A stretch of 64,000 nt of DNA from CAWAHD01 sp963781785 (lineage in GTDB: Bacteria; Planctomycetota; Planctomycetia; Isosphaerales; Isosphaeraceae), in NCBI GenBank assembly GCA_963781785.1, contig CAWAHD010000001.1:682001-746000 (forward strand). Reading direction: 5' to 3'. Under the pieces are notes generated by a model. It worked only from the letters and a program-made list of their open reading frames with translations. It did not search any database and was not told where the DNA came from. This document shows, piece by piece, positions 39,980 through 51,178 of this stretch. The translations under genes and the position numbers were made by a program. Numbering within the stretch: the first letter of the stretch is position 1; each line of letters starts with the position of its first letter.

Positions 39980-40238
39980 GCGGTAAAGGATATCGGGCGA
40001 CCCGGCGAATCGCAACCCGCCAGCAAGCTCGCCAGACCCTCCGTCGAGGTCGGACTGCATGAGATGTGAAATCCTTCGCTCTGGCTCCAGTGCGCTGTCC
40101 GTGCTCTCGCCACACTCAGGCGGGATTGTGGTATACTTATCCGCGTTTCGTGGTTCCGAGTCCGGGGAATCAGGCTCTGGCGCCCGACCGGGTCCGTCCG
40201 GGGGCGGGTGGACCGACCAATAAGGCAAGGAGGTCATC

Positions 40239-43159
40239 ATGCGTTTCACTTCATGGATGTTGCTGGCTGCGCTCTTCGCACAACCGTTCGAACGATCCGG
40301 CAACCAGGAACCGGCCCCGCGTCGACTCTTGCCCTCCGCCCTGGTCGTTCAGCCCATGAACGGCATCCCCGTCCGGCGTGTCGCCTATCAATCCGCCCGC
40401 TTTTCGGCCCGGCTAAGAGCGCGCTGGATCGGTCAGGACGGTCACGATTACGTCGGCCCGGGCGACCAGAAGAAGCCCAGCGACATCCAGGACATTCATC
40501 TCCAGCTCGAGGGTCTGGACCCGAATCGGGAAGTCGTGTTTGTCGAGGTTTCAGCCCCCGGCGGCGACCATTGGCGGTACGACGCCCGCCCGGACGGCTG
40601 GAGGGCTGAGCTCAAGCGAGCCAAAGGCTCGCGCACGGCCGACGTCTTCTTCGAGCCCAGCGGGATCGAGACCGGCCGCGTCTTTCACGTCATGCTCCGG
40701 TATGCCGGCGGATCGAGCGCCGAGGCCGACTTGCAGGGACGCAATGCGGACCCGAAATTGATGATGGCGAGTGTGTCGGTCGCCGCGCGCTGGATCGGCC
40801 AGGATCGCCAGGACTACACCAGCCCAGGGCCATCGGTCGGCGCCGACGGGTTCCAGGACGTGCGGATTAGCCTGAGCCGGCTCTCGACAAAATTGACTCT
40901 GAAGTCGATTCGCATCGAGGGCCCCAAGGGCACCGCTTGGGAGTCTGGCACTAATCCCAAGCTGCTCTCCAACGCCGAGCTGGTCCGGGACGCCAGGGAC
41001 CCAACTCGAGGCGACGTATTCTTCCAGCCGCTCTCCGACATGGCCGGCCAGCGGATCAAGCTGACGGTCTGCTACGAGAATGAGCGAACCGACGCCATCA
41101 CGCTGGCGGCCGGCCGGTGCGATCCCAAGCTCCGGATGCCGCAGTCGCCCCTGCCCAGGCTAAGAGAACTCGCCGCCACGGCGAAGTGGCTGGGCCAGGA
41201 TGGCGAAAAACCCGGATCGCCCGGTGACGTCCATGTCGTGATCACGAGCCTACCGGGTTCCTCCATCGCCGGCGCCGTCCTGAGCGATTCCATGCGAGGC
41301 TGCTGGATCTACCGGCAGAATGACCGCGTCGCGTTGACCGCTGATCCCGAGGCCCAGCCCCTCGTGATCAAAGCGCGCGACGGTCGGAAATCGGTCGATC
41401 TTTTCTTTCCTCCTTATCGCGACGAATCCAGCAGCTCGTTCACGTTGAGGCTGGTCGCGGCGGACGGAAAGACCGCGGTTGTGCGGTTTGCGGGCGGAAG
41501 CTGTGATGTGGGCCGAAAGGCGCCCGTGCCGGAACCCACGCGCATAGTGGCCAAGCCCGGTGATGACCTGCAATCCTTCGTCGACCGCTATGGAACGGTT
41601 GTCCTCTCGCCGGGTACTTACCGCCTGAGCCATCCGCTCGTCTTGAACCGGCCCGTGCGCTTGACGTCCACGGGAGGGGCGAAGCTCCTCTTTGCGCAGG
41701 CTGGCGGCGACTCCGCCTGGACGACGGCCATCAAGGTCCACAGCGGCAATACCACGCTCGACGGATTCGCCGTCCGCTTCGATGGACCGGTTCGCTGGAA
41801 TAACGACGTGTCCTGGGGCCCGGCCGTGATCGGCGTTACCGACAATCTCGACCAGGGGCACGACGATCAAAAAGTGAACATCACGTTCCGGCACCTCGAT
41901 CTGGAGATTCCCCCCGCCCTTAACCGGGAAGGTTGGGTTGAAGCCTTGCGCCTCATCCGGCTGTTCCGGGCCAAGTCCGGTGTGATCGAAGGAAATACGC
42001 TGCGGGGCGGTCCGATCGAGTTCTTCGAAGGCCCGTGGCGAATCGTCGATAACGACTTTCGAGGCACGCCCAAAGGCACGTTCTCCCACGGCGTCTTCGA
42101 GGGGCATGGCACCCATGACATGCTGGTCCGCGGCAACAAGACCCGTGCCGACGGACCCAGCGGCAAGACGTGGCGGTTCCTGGTCATGACCTGGCACGGG
42201 GCCGGCGACGTGATCGAGCACAATACGATCGAACAGCTCGGATCGCGCGACGACGACGCGATTCCCTGGAGCAACGAGCCCGAGATCATCTTGACGGAAG
42301 CCTATCACTTGAAATTTGAAGGCAAGGTGTTGGCCGCCTCTCTCGACGGCCGCGTGCTGAGGACCGGCGAATCGCGGGGCGGACCGATCCGCACCGGCGA
42401 CGTGGTTTCGCTCCTCGCCGGCCCTGCCGCCGGCCAGTGGCGGCGAATCGTTCAGGCCATCGATTCCACCACCTATCTCGTCGATCCCCCCGTGCCCGCG
42501 GGAACCGACGTCGTGTCGATTTCCTCGGGGTTCGTCGATGAGGTCTTCCAGGACAACCGGATCGACATCCGCGGCGGACGCCGGTCTGACTGCCTGGTCC
42601 TGGTCGGCAATCACTTCGGGACCCGCGTCGTCAACAACCACTTCCTGGGCGGGTCATACGCATTTCGGATGACTGCCTGTCCCACCGAGACGCCCTTGAT
42701 CTGGGGCTGGTCGCACGCGCCGTTTCTGGGAGGCGTGATCGAGGGTAATACGCTTGAAGACGCCGAGCACGGCAGCATCTTCGGTCTGGAGCACGACCCG
42801 CGCTACATCAAGTCGAACCAGGGCGCACCTATATGGTGGTTCAAGCCCGCCGGAATATCTTCCGGTGGTCCGATGGCTTTCTGAGCCGGTTCGACGGGGC
42901 CAGTACCGCCAAGCCTCCGGTCGCGCTCACGCTCGGCTATCCGCCCTCGCACGACCCGAACGAGCTGGTTGTGACCGCGGCCGACAACCGGCTCGAGGCC
43001 CCGCCCGGGCACACGGTCGGGCCGGCGCTATGGATTCATGCGGCCCAGTACAATTCCAAGCGCGTGATCAATCGCAGGCTCTCGCTGTCCACGACCGCGG
43101 CGGCCGATCCCAAAGCCGGGCGCGAGGCCAGCAAGCCGCCCGCCACTCATGCGCACTGA
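40239..43159 (+). CDS. Secreted right-handed beta-helix protein with three WxGQDG repeats, frameshifted at the end
   Basis: A signal peptide (RFTSWMLLAALFAQP) precedes three similar beta-rich modules that begin ARWIGQDGHDYVGPG, ARWIGQDRQDYTSPG and AKWLGQDGEKPGSPG, each about 110 residues. From about residue 430 the sequence turns into parallel beta-helix type repeats (GVIEGNTLRGGPIEF; GTHDMLVRGNKTR; GDVIEHNTIEQLG; RVVNNHFLGGSYAF) as in pectate lyase-like and carbohydrate-binding proteins. The first frame ends at 42884, but RTYMVVQARRNIFRWSDGFLSR continues the fold in another frame to 43159; one base is missing near 42823. AAGGAGG lies 5 bases before the ATG. Probably an exported polysaccharide-binding or -cleaving protein; no catalytic residues can be named. 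Confidence 0.78.
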
Positions 43160-43261
43160 GGGCGACAGCGCAACTCGCCGCTTGCTCGTCTCCGCATGCG
43201 CGCGTAAACTCGATCCTCTCGAAAACCGCCGGGAACGATCCATTTCACTGGCAGGGTGGCG

Positions 43262-44464
43262 ATGAAGAGGATCAATCAGTCTGTTAAATGGGGTGTGCGC
43301 TGCGGGCTCGTCGTCGCCGGCTGGGCCGCGATCGCGCGGGGGGAATCTCCGGTCTGCGATCAAGCGCCGATCTTTCCGCCCAATGCCAAGCACAATCATG
43401 CCTCGTGCGTGATCCAGACCAAACGGGGTGATCTGCTGGCGGCCTGGTATTCCGGCACCGGGGAGCGCCAGGCCGACGACGTCGTCATCGAAGCCGCGTG
43501 GCTCCCGGCCGGCAAATCCGCATGGGGACCCAGGTTCCTGATGGCCGACACGCCGGGTTACCCGGATTGCAACCCGGCGCTCTTCGCCGCGCCCGACGGC
43601 GCGATCTGGCTCTTCTGGCCGACGATTCTCGACCACCGATGGGAAGGCGCGCTGCTGAAATTCGCCGTTTGCGCTCAACCCTCGGACCCGTCGTCTCCCT
43701 GGAAATGGTCGCAGACCGGTGTCCTGCACATCACACCAAACAACTTTGCCAGCGAGATGGACCACGCCATCGCCGGGCTGAGCGCTGCGGAACAGACCCG
43801 GCACAGCTCCTTGGTGAAGGAACTGGTCGATCGATCGCACGACACGCTTTACCAGCGCCTGGGCTGGATGCCACGGGTTCATCCGCTCTTGCTTCCCTCC
43901 GGCCGGTGGATCTTGCCGCTCTATTCCGACACGTTTTCGGCGTCGATCATGGCCATTTCCGATGATCGGGGCCAGACCTGGACGGCCAGCCACGCGCTGA
44001 TCGGCTTTGGCAATATCCAGCCGAGCCTCGTTCGGAAGAACGACGGCGAGATCGTCGCCTTCATGCGCGACAACGGTTCGCACCACAAAATCAAGCTCAG
44101 CACGTCGAAGGACAGCGGCATGACCTGGTCGCCAGTCGAGGATTCCAGCTTTCCCAACCCCGGAGCCGGGATCGAGGCAATCCGGCTGTCGAGCGGCCGC
44201 TGGGCGCTCGTCTATAACGACCTTCCGCGCGGCAGGAATTCCCTGGCCATCTCGGTTTCCGACGACGAAGGAAAAAGCTGGAAGTGGACGCGGCATCTCG
44301 AGCGATCAGAGCCCGGCAAGGGACAGTTTCACTATCCGTCCTTGCTCCAGGCGGCCGACGGATCGATCCACGTGACGTATACGTCGAGTCGACCCGGCGC
44401 GGGCAGCACGATCGCTCACGCCCGGTTGAACGAGGCCTGGCTGCTCACCAGCGAGCAAGATTGA
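43262..44464 (+). CDS. Secreted sialidase-like BNR-repeat protein
   Basis: The 400-residue protein has a signal peptide (CGLVVAGWAAIARG) and a six-bladed propeller of the sialidase superfamily. It starts with FPPNAKHNHASCVIQTKRGDLLAAWYSGTGE and has Asp-box-like motifs SDDRGQTWTA, SKDSGMTWSP and SDDEGKSWKW. Relatives are annotated as exo-alpha-sialidases, but many planctomycete members act on unknown sugars. It follows the beta-helix gene by about 100 bases and precedes an MFS transporter by 32, which suggests glycan release and uptake. Confidence 0.85.
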   Translation: MKRINQSVKWGVRCGLVVAGWAAIARGESPVCDQAPIFPPNAKHNHASCVIQTKRGDLLAAWYSGTGERQADDVVIEAAWLPAGKSAWGPRFLMADTPGYPDCNPALFAAPDGAIWLFWPTILDHRWEGALLKFAVCAQPSDPSSPWKWSQTGVLHITPNNFASEMDHAIAGLSAAEQTRHSSLVKELVDRSHDTLYQRLGWMPRVHPLLLPSGRWILPLYSDTFSASIMAISDDRGQTWTASHALIGFGNIQPSLVRKNDGEIVAFMRDNGSHHKIKLSTSKDSGMTWSPVEDSSFPNPGAGIEAIRLSSGRWALVYNDLPRGRNSLAISVSDDEGKSWKWTRHLERSEPGKGQFHYPSLLQAADGSIHVTYTSSRPGAGSTIAHARLNEAWLLTSEQD

Positions 44465-44496
44465 ACAATCGATCCGACCGCTAGCGCCGAGGGAAC

Positions 44497-45792
44497 GTGA
44501 CCGGCAAGCACGATCGCCGAGACTGGGGCTCGCACCCGCATTACCCGTGGTTCGTCGTGGGCCTGCTCTGGTTCTGCGGATTCTTCAACTATGCAGACCG
44601 GCAGGCGGTCTATTCGGTATTTCCGCTCCTCGAGACCGAGTTTCATCTGACCCCGACGCAGCTCGGTTTCATCGGCTCGGCGTTCGCGCTGGTCTATGCC
44701 CTGGCCTCGCCACTGGCGGGCTACACGGTCGACCGACTGTCGCGGCGGCTGCTCGTCGCGGCGGGGCTCACGTTCTGGAGCGTGGTCTGCGCGGCCACGG
44801 CCCTGTCGAGAAACTTCGGCCAGCTCTTCTTTTTTCGGGCCGCCGAGGGCCTGGGTGAGTCGTTCTATTTCCCGGCCTCAATGTCGGTACTGGCCGATTA
44901 TCATGGACCGCGCACCCGGTCGCGCGCGATGAGCATCCACCAGACGAGCGTCTACCTGGGAATGGCCGGAGGGGCAGCTCTGGGAGGGTACCTGGGCGAC
45001 CGCGCGGGATGGCGGTCCCCGTTCTGGGTACTCGGCCTGGCGGGGATGGCCTACGCGGTGTTTCTCGGAATCTCCCTGGTCGAACCGTCCCGGAACCTGG
45101 CCGAACGGAAAGAGGGACCGGAGCGGGCCGCAAGAGCGGAAGAACCGTCAGCAACCACCGATTCGCGTACGCTCTTCGAGAAGATCATGCGGATCGTGCG
45201 CACTCCGGCGGCCGCCTTGCTGCTCTGTGTGTTCCTGGGGGCGAACTTCGTGGCGGCCACGTTTCTGACCTGGCTTCCCAAATTCATCTTCGACCGGTTC
45301 GATCTTGGCCTGAGCGTGTCGTCATTCACGTCGACGTTCTGGCCGCTGGCCAGCCTTCCCGGCGCCCTGGCGGGCGGAGTCGCGGCCGACTGGGCCGCTC
45401 GGCGACGGCCCGGCGGCCGGATTTTGGTGCAATCCCTGGGGCTGATCCTGGCCGCGCCCTTTGTCTTCCTGACCGGGTGGGGAAGGTCGGTGCCGATCCT
45501 GATCGCCGGCTTGATCGGGTCCGGTCTATGCAAAGGAATTTATGATGCGAACATCTTTGCATCCCTCTACGACGTCATCCCTCCCGAGGACCGGGGCATC
45601 GCGGCCGGGCTGATGAACTGCGTGGGGTGGGCCGGGGGGTTCGCCGCCCCGACCTTGGCCGGGTTCGCCTCGGAATACTTTGGCATGGGCCGGGTCGTCG
45701 GCTCGACAGCAGCCATCTATCTGCTGGTCGGATTGCTCGCTCTCCTGGCGGCCCGGTTGGCAGAATCACGCCGCCTGAACCCAGAACACTGA
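44497..45792 (+). CDS. MFS transporter
   Basis: A 431-residue major facilitator with about twelve helices and a central charged loop (residues about 190-225). The signature after helix 2 is GYTVDRLSRRLLVAAGL, and FFNYADRQAVYSVFPLL lies in helix 1, the pattern of the anion/hexuronate-type and spinster-like MFS members. The start is GTG. It is on the same strand directly downstream of the sialidase-like gene, so its substrate may be a sugar or sugar acid; this is inference from context. Confidence 0.87.
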   Translation: MTGKHDRRDWGSHPHYPWFVVGLLWFCGFFNYADRQAVYSVFPLLETEFHLTPTQLGFIGSAFALVYALASPLAGYTVDRLSRRLLVAAGLTFWSVVCAATALSRNFGQLFFFRAAEGLGESFYFPASMSVLADYHGPRTRSRAMSIHQTSVYLGMAGGAALGGYLGDRAGWRSPFWVLGLAGMAYAVFLGISLVEPSRNLAERKEGPERAARAEEPSATTDSRTLFEKIMRIVRTPAAALLLCVFLGANFVAATFLTWLPKFIFDRFDLGLSVSSFTSTFWPLASLPGALAGGVAADWAARRRPGGRILVQSLGLILAAPFVFLTGWGRSVPILIAGLIGSGLCKGIYDANIFASLYDVIPPEDRGIAAGLMNCVGWAGGFAAPTLAGFASEYFGMGRVVGSTAAIYLLVGLLALLAARLAESRRLNPEH

Positions 45793-45816
45793 ACACGGAT
45801 TAACGAAAGATCAGCA

Positions 45817-47452
45817 ATGACCAAGCGCGAATATCAATGGGCAGCGCGGCGACATCAATGCCTTCTGCGGTCTCATGCTCGACAACATTGGCGTGATGAT
45901 CCTGATGGCCGGCCTCCTGGTCGGCGGCTTCAAATTGCCCAGGTCCTTCGTCTTGACCCAGATGATCCCCGGCACCGCCGTCGGCGTCCTCGTCGGCGAC
46001 CTGATCTACACCGCCATCGCCTTTCGCCTCGCCCGGCGCACCGGCCACGCCGCTGTCACCGCCATGCCGCTGGGCCTCGACACCCCCAGCACATTCGGGA
46101 CTGTTTTTCTGATCATCGGTCCCGCCTACCAGACCGCCCTCGACAGGGGTCTGGATCCCGATCGAGCAGCACGTCACGCCTGGTTTTTAGGCATTTCCAT
46201 GTTGCTGGTGTCAGGGGTTTTCAAAATCGCGTGTGCTCCCGTGTCGGCATGGATCCGCCGCACGGTTCCGCGGCGGGGTTGCTGGGCTCGTTGACAGCGA
46301 TCGCCTTGGTCTTGATCAGCTTTCTGCCTGCGCTGGACATCACCGCTCACCCCGTCGCCGGGATGGTCGCGTTGGGACTGATGCTGGCCGCGTTGACGGC
46401 GCGCTGGCAGTTTCCGGGGCGGTTTCCCGGTGCATTGGGGGCTGTCGGCGTCGGTTGTTTGGTGTACTACGGCTTGCATTTCCTGGGATGGGGACCGGGC
46501 TTGGGCGCCGAGGGCGAGAATCCAGGCGCTTGCCGTCAGGGCGGTCCTGCCGGTCCCGGTGGCGGACTGGCTGAGATGGTTCGGGGGTTCCTGGCGAGAA
46601 GCGGTGAGTTATCTACCGGTCGCGATCCCGCTTGCTTTGGCGACGGTTGTCGGTGGGATCGACTGTTCCGAGAGTGCCTCGGCCGCCGGCGATGATTATC
46701 CGACCGGGCAGATCATAGCCGTTGAGGGACTGGCGTCGATGGTGGCGGGACTCTTCGGCGGAGTGATCCAGTCGACCCCCTATATCGGCCATCCTGCTTA
46801 CAAGGCGATGGGAGCGCGGGCCGCTTATACTCTGGCGACGGCCCTGTTCGTGGGAGCGGCAGGGATTTTCGGGTTCTTTGACTGGATCTTCTTCTTGATT
46901 CCCAAGGCCGTGATCTTCCCGATCTTGATCTTCGTGGGTCTGGAGATCACGGCCCAATCATTTCACGCGACTCCGGTGCGGCATTACCCGGCCGTCGCTC
47001 TGGCATGCGTTCCGGCTCTGGCTTACTTGACGGTGCTGGCCTTCAACCAGATCGCACGCGACCTCAAGCCGTTCGCAGAGCTCCAGCCGCAGACTCAGCA
47101 CTGGATCCAGACTGTCACCGTGCTTGCCGGCGGGGGTGGGTTCATCGTCACCAGCCTGCTGTGGGGAGCCGCACTGGCTCACTTGATCGACGGCAAGATC
47201 CGTCCCGTCGTCGCCACGCTGCTCTTGGCGGCCGTTTTTTCCTGGTTTGGCATCATCCATTCGCCATTACCCTCCAGCCCGATCCTGTCCCCTGGAGCCG
47301 TGATCCGTCAACTCCAGACCGAGGGCCGCGCCCAGGCCTCGGCCCAGCAAACGCCCTATCACTGGTCGGCCGCCTATTTGTTGACGGCGTGCGCACTGCT
47401 CGCACTCTACCGGTTCGGAACTCCGCCCGCTCCGCCGCCAACAGATATTTGA
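45817..47452 (+). CDS. NCS2-like (xanthine/uracil-type) permease, frameshifted several times
   Basis: The pieces assemble to one protein of about 540 residues: MTKREYQWAA then GDINAFCGLMLDNIGVMILM, helices to IACAPVSAWIRR, then AGLLGSLTAIALVLISFLPALD, then WREAVSYLPVAIPLALATVVGGIDCSESASAAGDDYPTGQII through the last helix LLTACALLALYRFG. Frame changes occur near 45845, 46270 and 46520. The fold and the ESASAAGDDYP motif resemble the NCS2 transporters of purine or pyrimidine bases. It follows the MFS gene by 24 bases. Three changes in one gene may mean true decay, but the conserved motifs on both sides of each break argue for sequence errors. Confidence 0.68.
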
Positions 47453-47834
47453 TTTTCGCGAAATCGAGAATCGAAAAGCGAAAACCGATGGACGCGCAGC
47501 CCGTCCCGATATTACGCTATTCACACGATGCGTTTTTGCGTCGATGCTGCAAGTTCGGCACGTCGCCGCTTGGCTGGTATGAAAGTTGCTGCTAGCACGT
47601 TAGGCGACGAGCCAATCCAGCAGCTAGGGCCCCCGATCTCTCGCATTTCAACCTTGGCGTAGCCGCAGCCTCGGGATCGATCGGCTCGATCCGGATCACC
47701 CGAGCGCGTTCTCGTGCAGCAGGGGGTGCGCAATGAAGGCCTTGATTATTTAAGCGAGATGGAGTTTCTTGGTTCCCTTGGTCCGGGGCCACACTTTCGT
47801 CGAAGTGACGAAGAAAGAGCGAGACCGGCTCGTC
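47453..47834. other. Gene-free stretch upstream of ptsI
   Basis: About 380 bases with no convincing reading frame; in particular no HPr gene is visible here. An in-frame GTG start for ptsI exists at 47805. Confidence 0.4.
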
Positions 47835-49621
47835 ATGCTCAAAGGAATCGGGGTCAGTCCGGGTGTGGTTGTCGGGGTGGCCCACCGGGTGGAGTCGGTG
47901 CTGGGCGCGATCGACCAGCAGACCCTCGAAAACCCGAGCCAGATACCGGCCGAGGTCGAGCGGTTTGAGTGGCGCTGGCTGAGGCCGCCGCGGAACTCGA
48001 GACGGTCGTCCAGAAGGTGGCCCAGGAACTGGGTACCAAAGAGGCCGAGATTTTCGAGAGCCACTTGCAGATTCTCAACGACCCGTCGTTGCGATCCAGG
48101 GTCTGCAACCTGATCGGAAAGCAGCACTTGACCGCGCTGTCGGCTCTCCAGTTCGTGATGAACAGCTTCGCGGCCCAGTTCGCGCAGTTCCAGCAAGATT
48201 CCTTTCGCGACCGGATGATCGACATCCGGGACGTGATCTTGAGGATCGAGTCGCATTTGAGCCGCAAATCGATCGGCCACTCCGATCCGGCCACCGAGTC
48301 GCGCAATGGCAATGGAAATGGCAACGGTGACGGGTCGGTGATCCTGGTCGCGCACGAGATTCTCCCCAGCCAGGCGGTGAGCCTGGGCGATCTGCCGATC
48401 GCGGGCATCGTGACCGAGCTGGGAGGCGGGACCAGCCACGTCGCGATCCTGGCACGCAGCCGCGGCATCCCGGCCGTCTCGGGCTTGGACGGGATCATGA
48501 ACGAGGTCGAAAGCGGCGACCTCATGGTCGTCGACGGCCGCGACGGGATCGTGATCTTGCGGCCCGACCAGGAGGCGACGTCCGCTTATCGCAAGGTCCA
48601 GCGCGAATTCTTCAACCTCAAGGATCGCCTGATCTCCAATCGCGACCAGCCCGCCAAAAGCTCCGACGGCACCCCGGTGGAGCTTTACGCCAACATCAAC
48701 AACCTGCCCGATGCCCAGGCAGCTCACAACGTCGGCGCGACCGGCGTCGGGCTCTTCCGGACCGAATACCTCTTCCTGACGCATCACGACGTGCCGGGGG
48801 AAGAGGAACAGTACGAGTATTACCGCCAGATCGTCACCAGCTCGCCCAACCAGACAATCACGATCCGCACTCTCGACCTGGGAGGCGACAAGACAGTCCC
48901 CTACCTCGGACGGCGCGGCGAGCCCAATCCCTTCATGGGCTGGCGGTCGACGCGTATCTTCTTCGAGAACCCCAAGCTCTTCATCACTCAGATCCGGGCA
49001 ATCCTCCGCGCCGGTCGTCACGGCAAGGTGTCGATGCTCTTTCCCATGATCACGACGATCGAAGAGCTGATCTACGTCAACAACCTGGTCAAGGAAACGC
49101 GCGACAATCTCACGCGCGAGGGGGTCCTTTTCGGCGAAAACGTCAAGACCGGCGTGATGGTCGAAGTGCCCGCAGCCGCCGTCTGCATCGATGCCATCCT
49201 CCGCGAGACCGATTTCATCTCCATCGGCTCCAACGACTTGATCCAGTATCTTGTCGCCGCGGATCGAGACAACCCCAAGGTCGCCCACCTGTGCGAGGCC
49301 CTCGCACCGGCCATCTTTCGCGTCCTGCGCATGGTCCTCGATGCCTGCCACCGCACCGGCACCCCCGTCACCCTCTGCGGCGAGATGGCCGGCCAGCCGC
49401 GGTCGGTACTCGTTCTCTTCGGCATGGGACTGCGCCGCTTCAGCATGAGCCCGGCGTTCATTCCGACCATCAAGGAGCTGCTCGGCTCGGTGACCACCGC
49501 CCAGGCCGAGCGGTTCGCCCATCACGTGCTTCAATTGAGCAGCAGTGAAGAAATCCGATCTTACCTGACCGCCCGGCTGCACGAGGTGTCGAGCACGCTC
49601 GAAGTCTTCGACACGACCTGA
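47835..49621 (+). CDS. ptsI: Phosphoenolpyruvate-protein phosphotransferase (PTS enzyme I), frameshifted
   Basis: Enzyme I takes phosphate from phosphoenolpyruvate and passes it to HPr. The N-terminal domain starts MLKGIGVSPGVVVGVAH and changes frame near 47970 (EVERFE then ALAEAAAELETVVQK), as for one missing base. The swivelling domain has the phospho-His motif GGGTSHVAILARSRGIPAVSG. The TIM-barrel domain shows GLFRTEYLFL, TLDLGGDKTVPYLG, GVMVEVPAAAVCID, SIGSNDLIQYLVAADR and the active-site Cys in LCGEMAGQP. Total about 595 residues, slightly longer than the E. coli enzyme. No sugar-specific PTS components are nearby, so a regulatory PTS role is likely. Confidence 0.9.
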
Positions 49622-49653
49622 AAACTGACGACGGCGCGGAGCACACGCGGCCC

Positions 49654-50771
49654 TCATCCGGTCGGCTTCGCCTCTTCCAGCCGGCGCTTCAAAAGGCGGC
49701 AGAGGTTGTCGATCTTTTCCAGTTTCTCGGGGTCGTCAAAGATCGATTCGGCGCGTCGCTTGAGATCCTGGATGTTGGTCTCGCTGATGTCGTCCAGGGC
49801 GTTGTTGGCTTCGCTCAAGCTGGCCTGGAAGCGATAGTAGAAATAGGGCCGCTTGACGATGGGCATGAGCTGTCTCATCAGGCCGTCCACCGTGTCGCTG
49901 CTGCCGTCGTAGGCGATGTCGATCAAGGGCCGGGCCCAGTGGAGCGTTCCCCACCGTCTGGCATCCTCGTAGTGGATCTGGGTGTTCAGCTCGCCGGTGC
50001 CCAGCGACAGGACCAGGTATTCGATCCCTTCGGGATGCGGCTCGTTGTCCGAGACCACCTCGACGGGGCGCTCGCTCTGCTTGGACCCCCCGGGCTGGCC
50101 CAGGTTGTCCAGGTCCTGCTGCCTCTGGCTGTTGATGCTGACGGCTTCAGCGTAGGCGCAGAGGGTCGGATTGTTGACGAAAACACCAGCGTCGATGAAG
50201 GTCAAGGGCGGCAAATGCGAGCCGCGCGGCCGGGCGATCTGATAGGGAGAAAAGTAGGTGGGGGCGGCCGAGGTGCACCGCGCGACCTCCCACATGCGGG
50301 GGTTGAACCGCCCGGATTGCTTGGACCGGGCCTTGCACTCGAGAAACTGAACGGGCGGCACGTCTCGATCTCGTAGCTGGTGATCAACACCTCCGTGATC
50401 GCCTGGCTCAGCTTGGTCTTCTCGCCCAGGTACTTCCGAAGCACTTTCTCAAATCGTTCCGACGGATACCGTTCGTCGATCAGGCCGTGCAGCGAGACAA
50501 CATTCTGCCAGAACGAGTGGAAGACCTCCCTGCCGTCTTCTTCATAGAATGACACCATTTGCCGGGCGCGGAATCTGGGCCGGGTCGCCTTGTCGTCCTG
50601 CGGTACCGTCAGCCCCAGAGCCAGCACGCCGCCGGTCGACGTGCCCGCGATCAGGTCAAACAGCTCCGCGGTCCGCCGTCCCGTGCGCCGCTCGATCTCA
50701 GCCAGGATCATCGCCGGGATGATCCCGCGAATCCCGCCCCCGTCGATCGAGAGTATCGTGAAAAGAGGCAT
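49654..50771 (-). CDS. Patatin-like phospholipase, frameshifted
   Basis: The N terminus FTILSIDGGGIRGIIPAMILAEIE carries the oxyanion-hole glycine motif, IAGTSTGGVLALGL holds the nucleophile Ser, and LTFIDAGVFVNNPT holds the catalytic Asp (DAG). The frame changes near 50357: ITSYEIETCRP continues as PVQFLECKARSKQSGRFNPRMWEVARCTSAAPTYF. Restoring one base gives a 372-residue protein, normal for CapV/patatin-type lipases. It hydrolyses acyl chains of membrane lipids. No nucleotide cyclase is adjacent, so there is no sign of a CBASS defence context. It converges with ptsI. Confidence 0.86.
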
Positions 50772-51178
50772 TCCATCAGTCCTCAGTCATTAGTCCTGAG
50801 CAAGAGTCTTCCTTTATAGTGTACGACGCTCGGTCAGCCCAATCCGGCAGCATGTTGCGGCGCGACAGTTCGGCTGATAATCTATCGTCTCCGGCGCGGT
50901 CGCATCATCCCGAACTGTGTCGGACGCTTACCGTGCCGCGACCGGCGGAATTGTACGACAACCGTTTCCCGATCATCGTTTCCTCCAGTTTCCAGGATCT
51001 GGGAATGATCCCCGGTCGATTTCGCAGGAGTGAGAAGCCAGCAAGCGGCTGACGTGCTTGCGGCTCTTTGTAAGTAATAATATCGTATGCATTTAGAGCC
51101 GCGAGTCACTTGGAACCGGTGGCGGCACGAGCTTTGCATAGGTGCTCCGAAAACGTCCATGGATTTTTGGAATCTGCG
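50772..51178. promoter_or_regulatory. Divergent region upstream of the respiratory operon
   Basis: These 407 bases separate the patatin and Rieske genes. At 51036-51065 there is a hairpin with stem AGCC(A)GCAAGC / GCTTGCGGCT and a 9-base loop. Overlapping it, TTGCGG (51058-51063) and TATCGT (51081-51086), 17 bases apart, could be a promoter for the Rieske gene. The hairpin could act as an operator or attenuator. Both assignments are tentative. Confidence 0.4.

Noticed and set aside
47750..49657. 635-codon minus-strand frame
   Set aside because: Antisense of ptsI, whose plus-strand motifs are unmistakable.
49654..50771. CBASS-type defence phospholipase
   Set aside because: No nucleotide cyclase or other CBASS gene next to the patatin.
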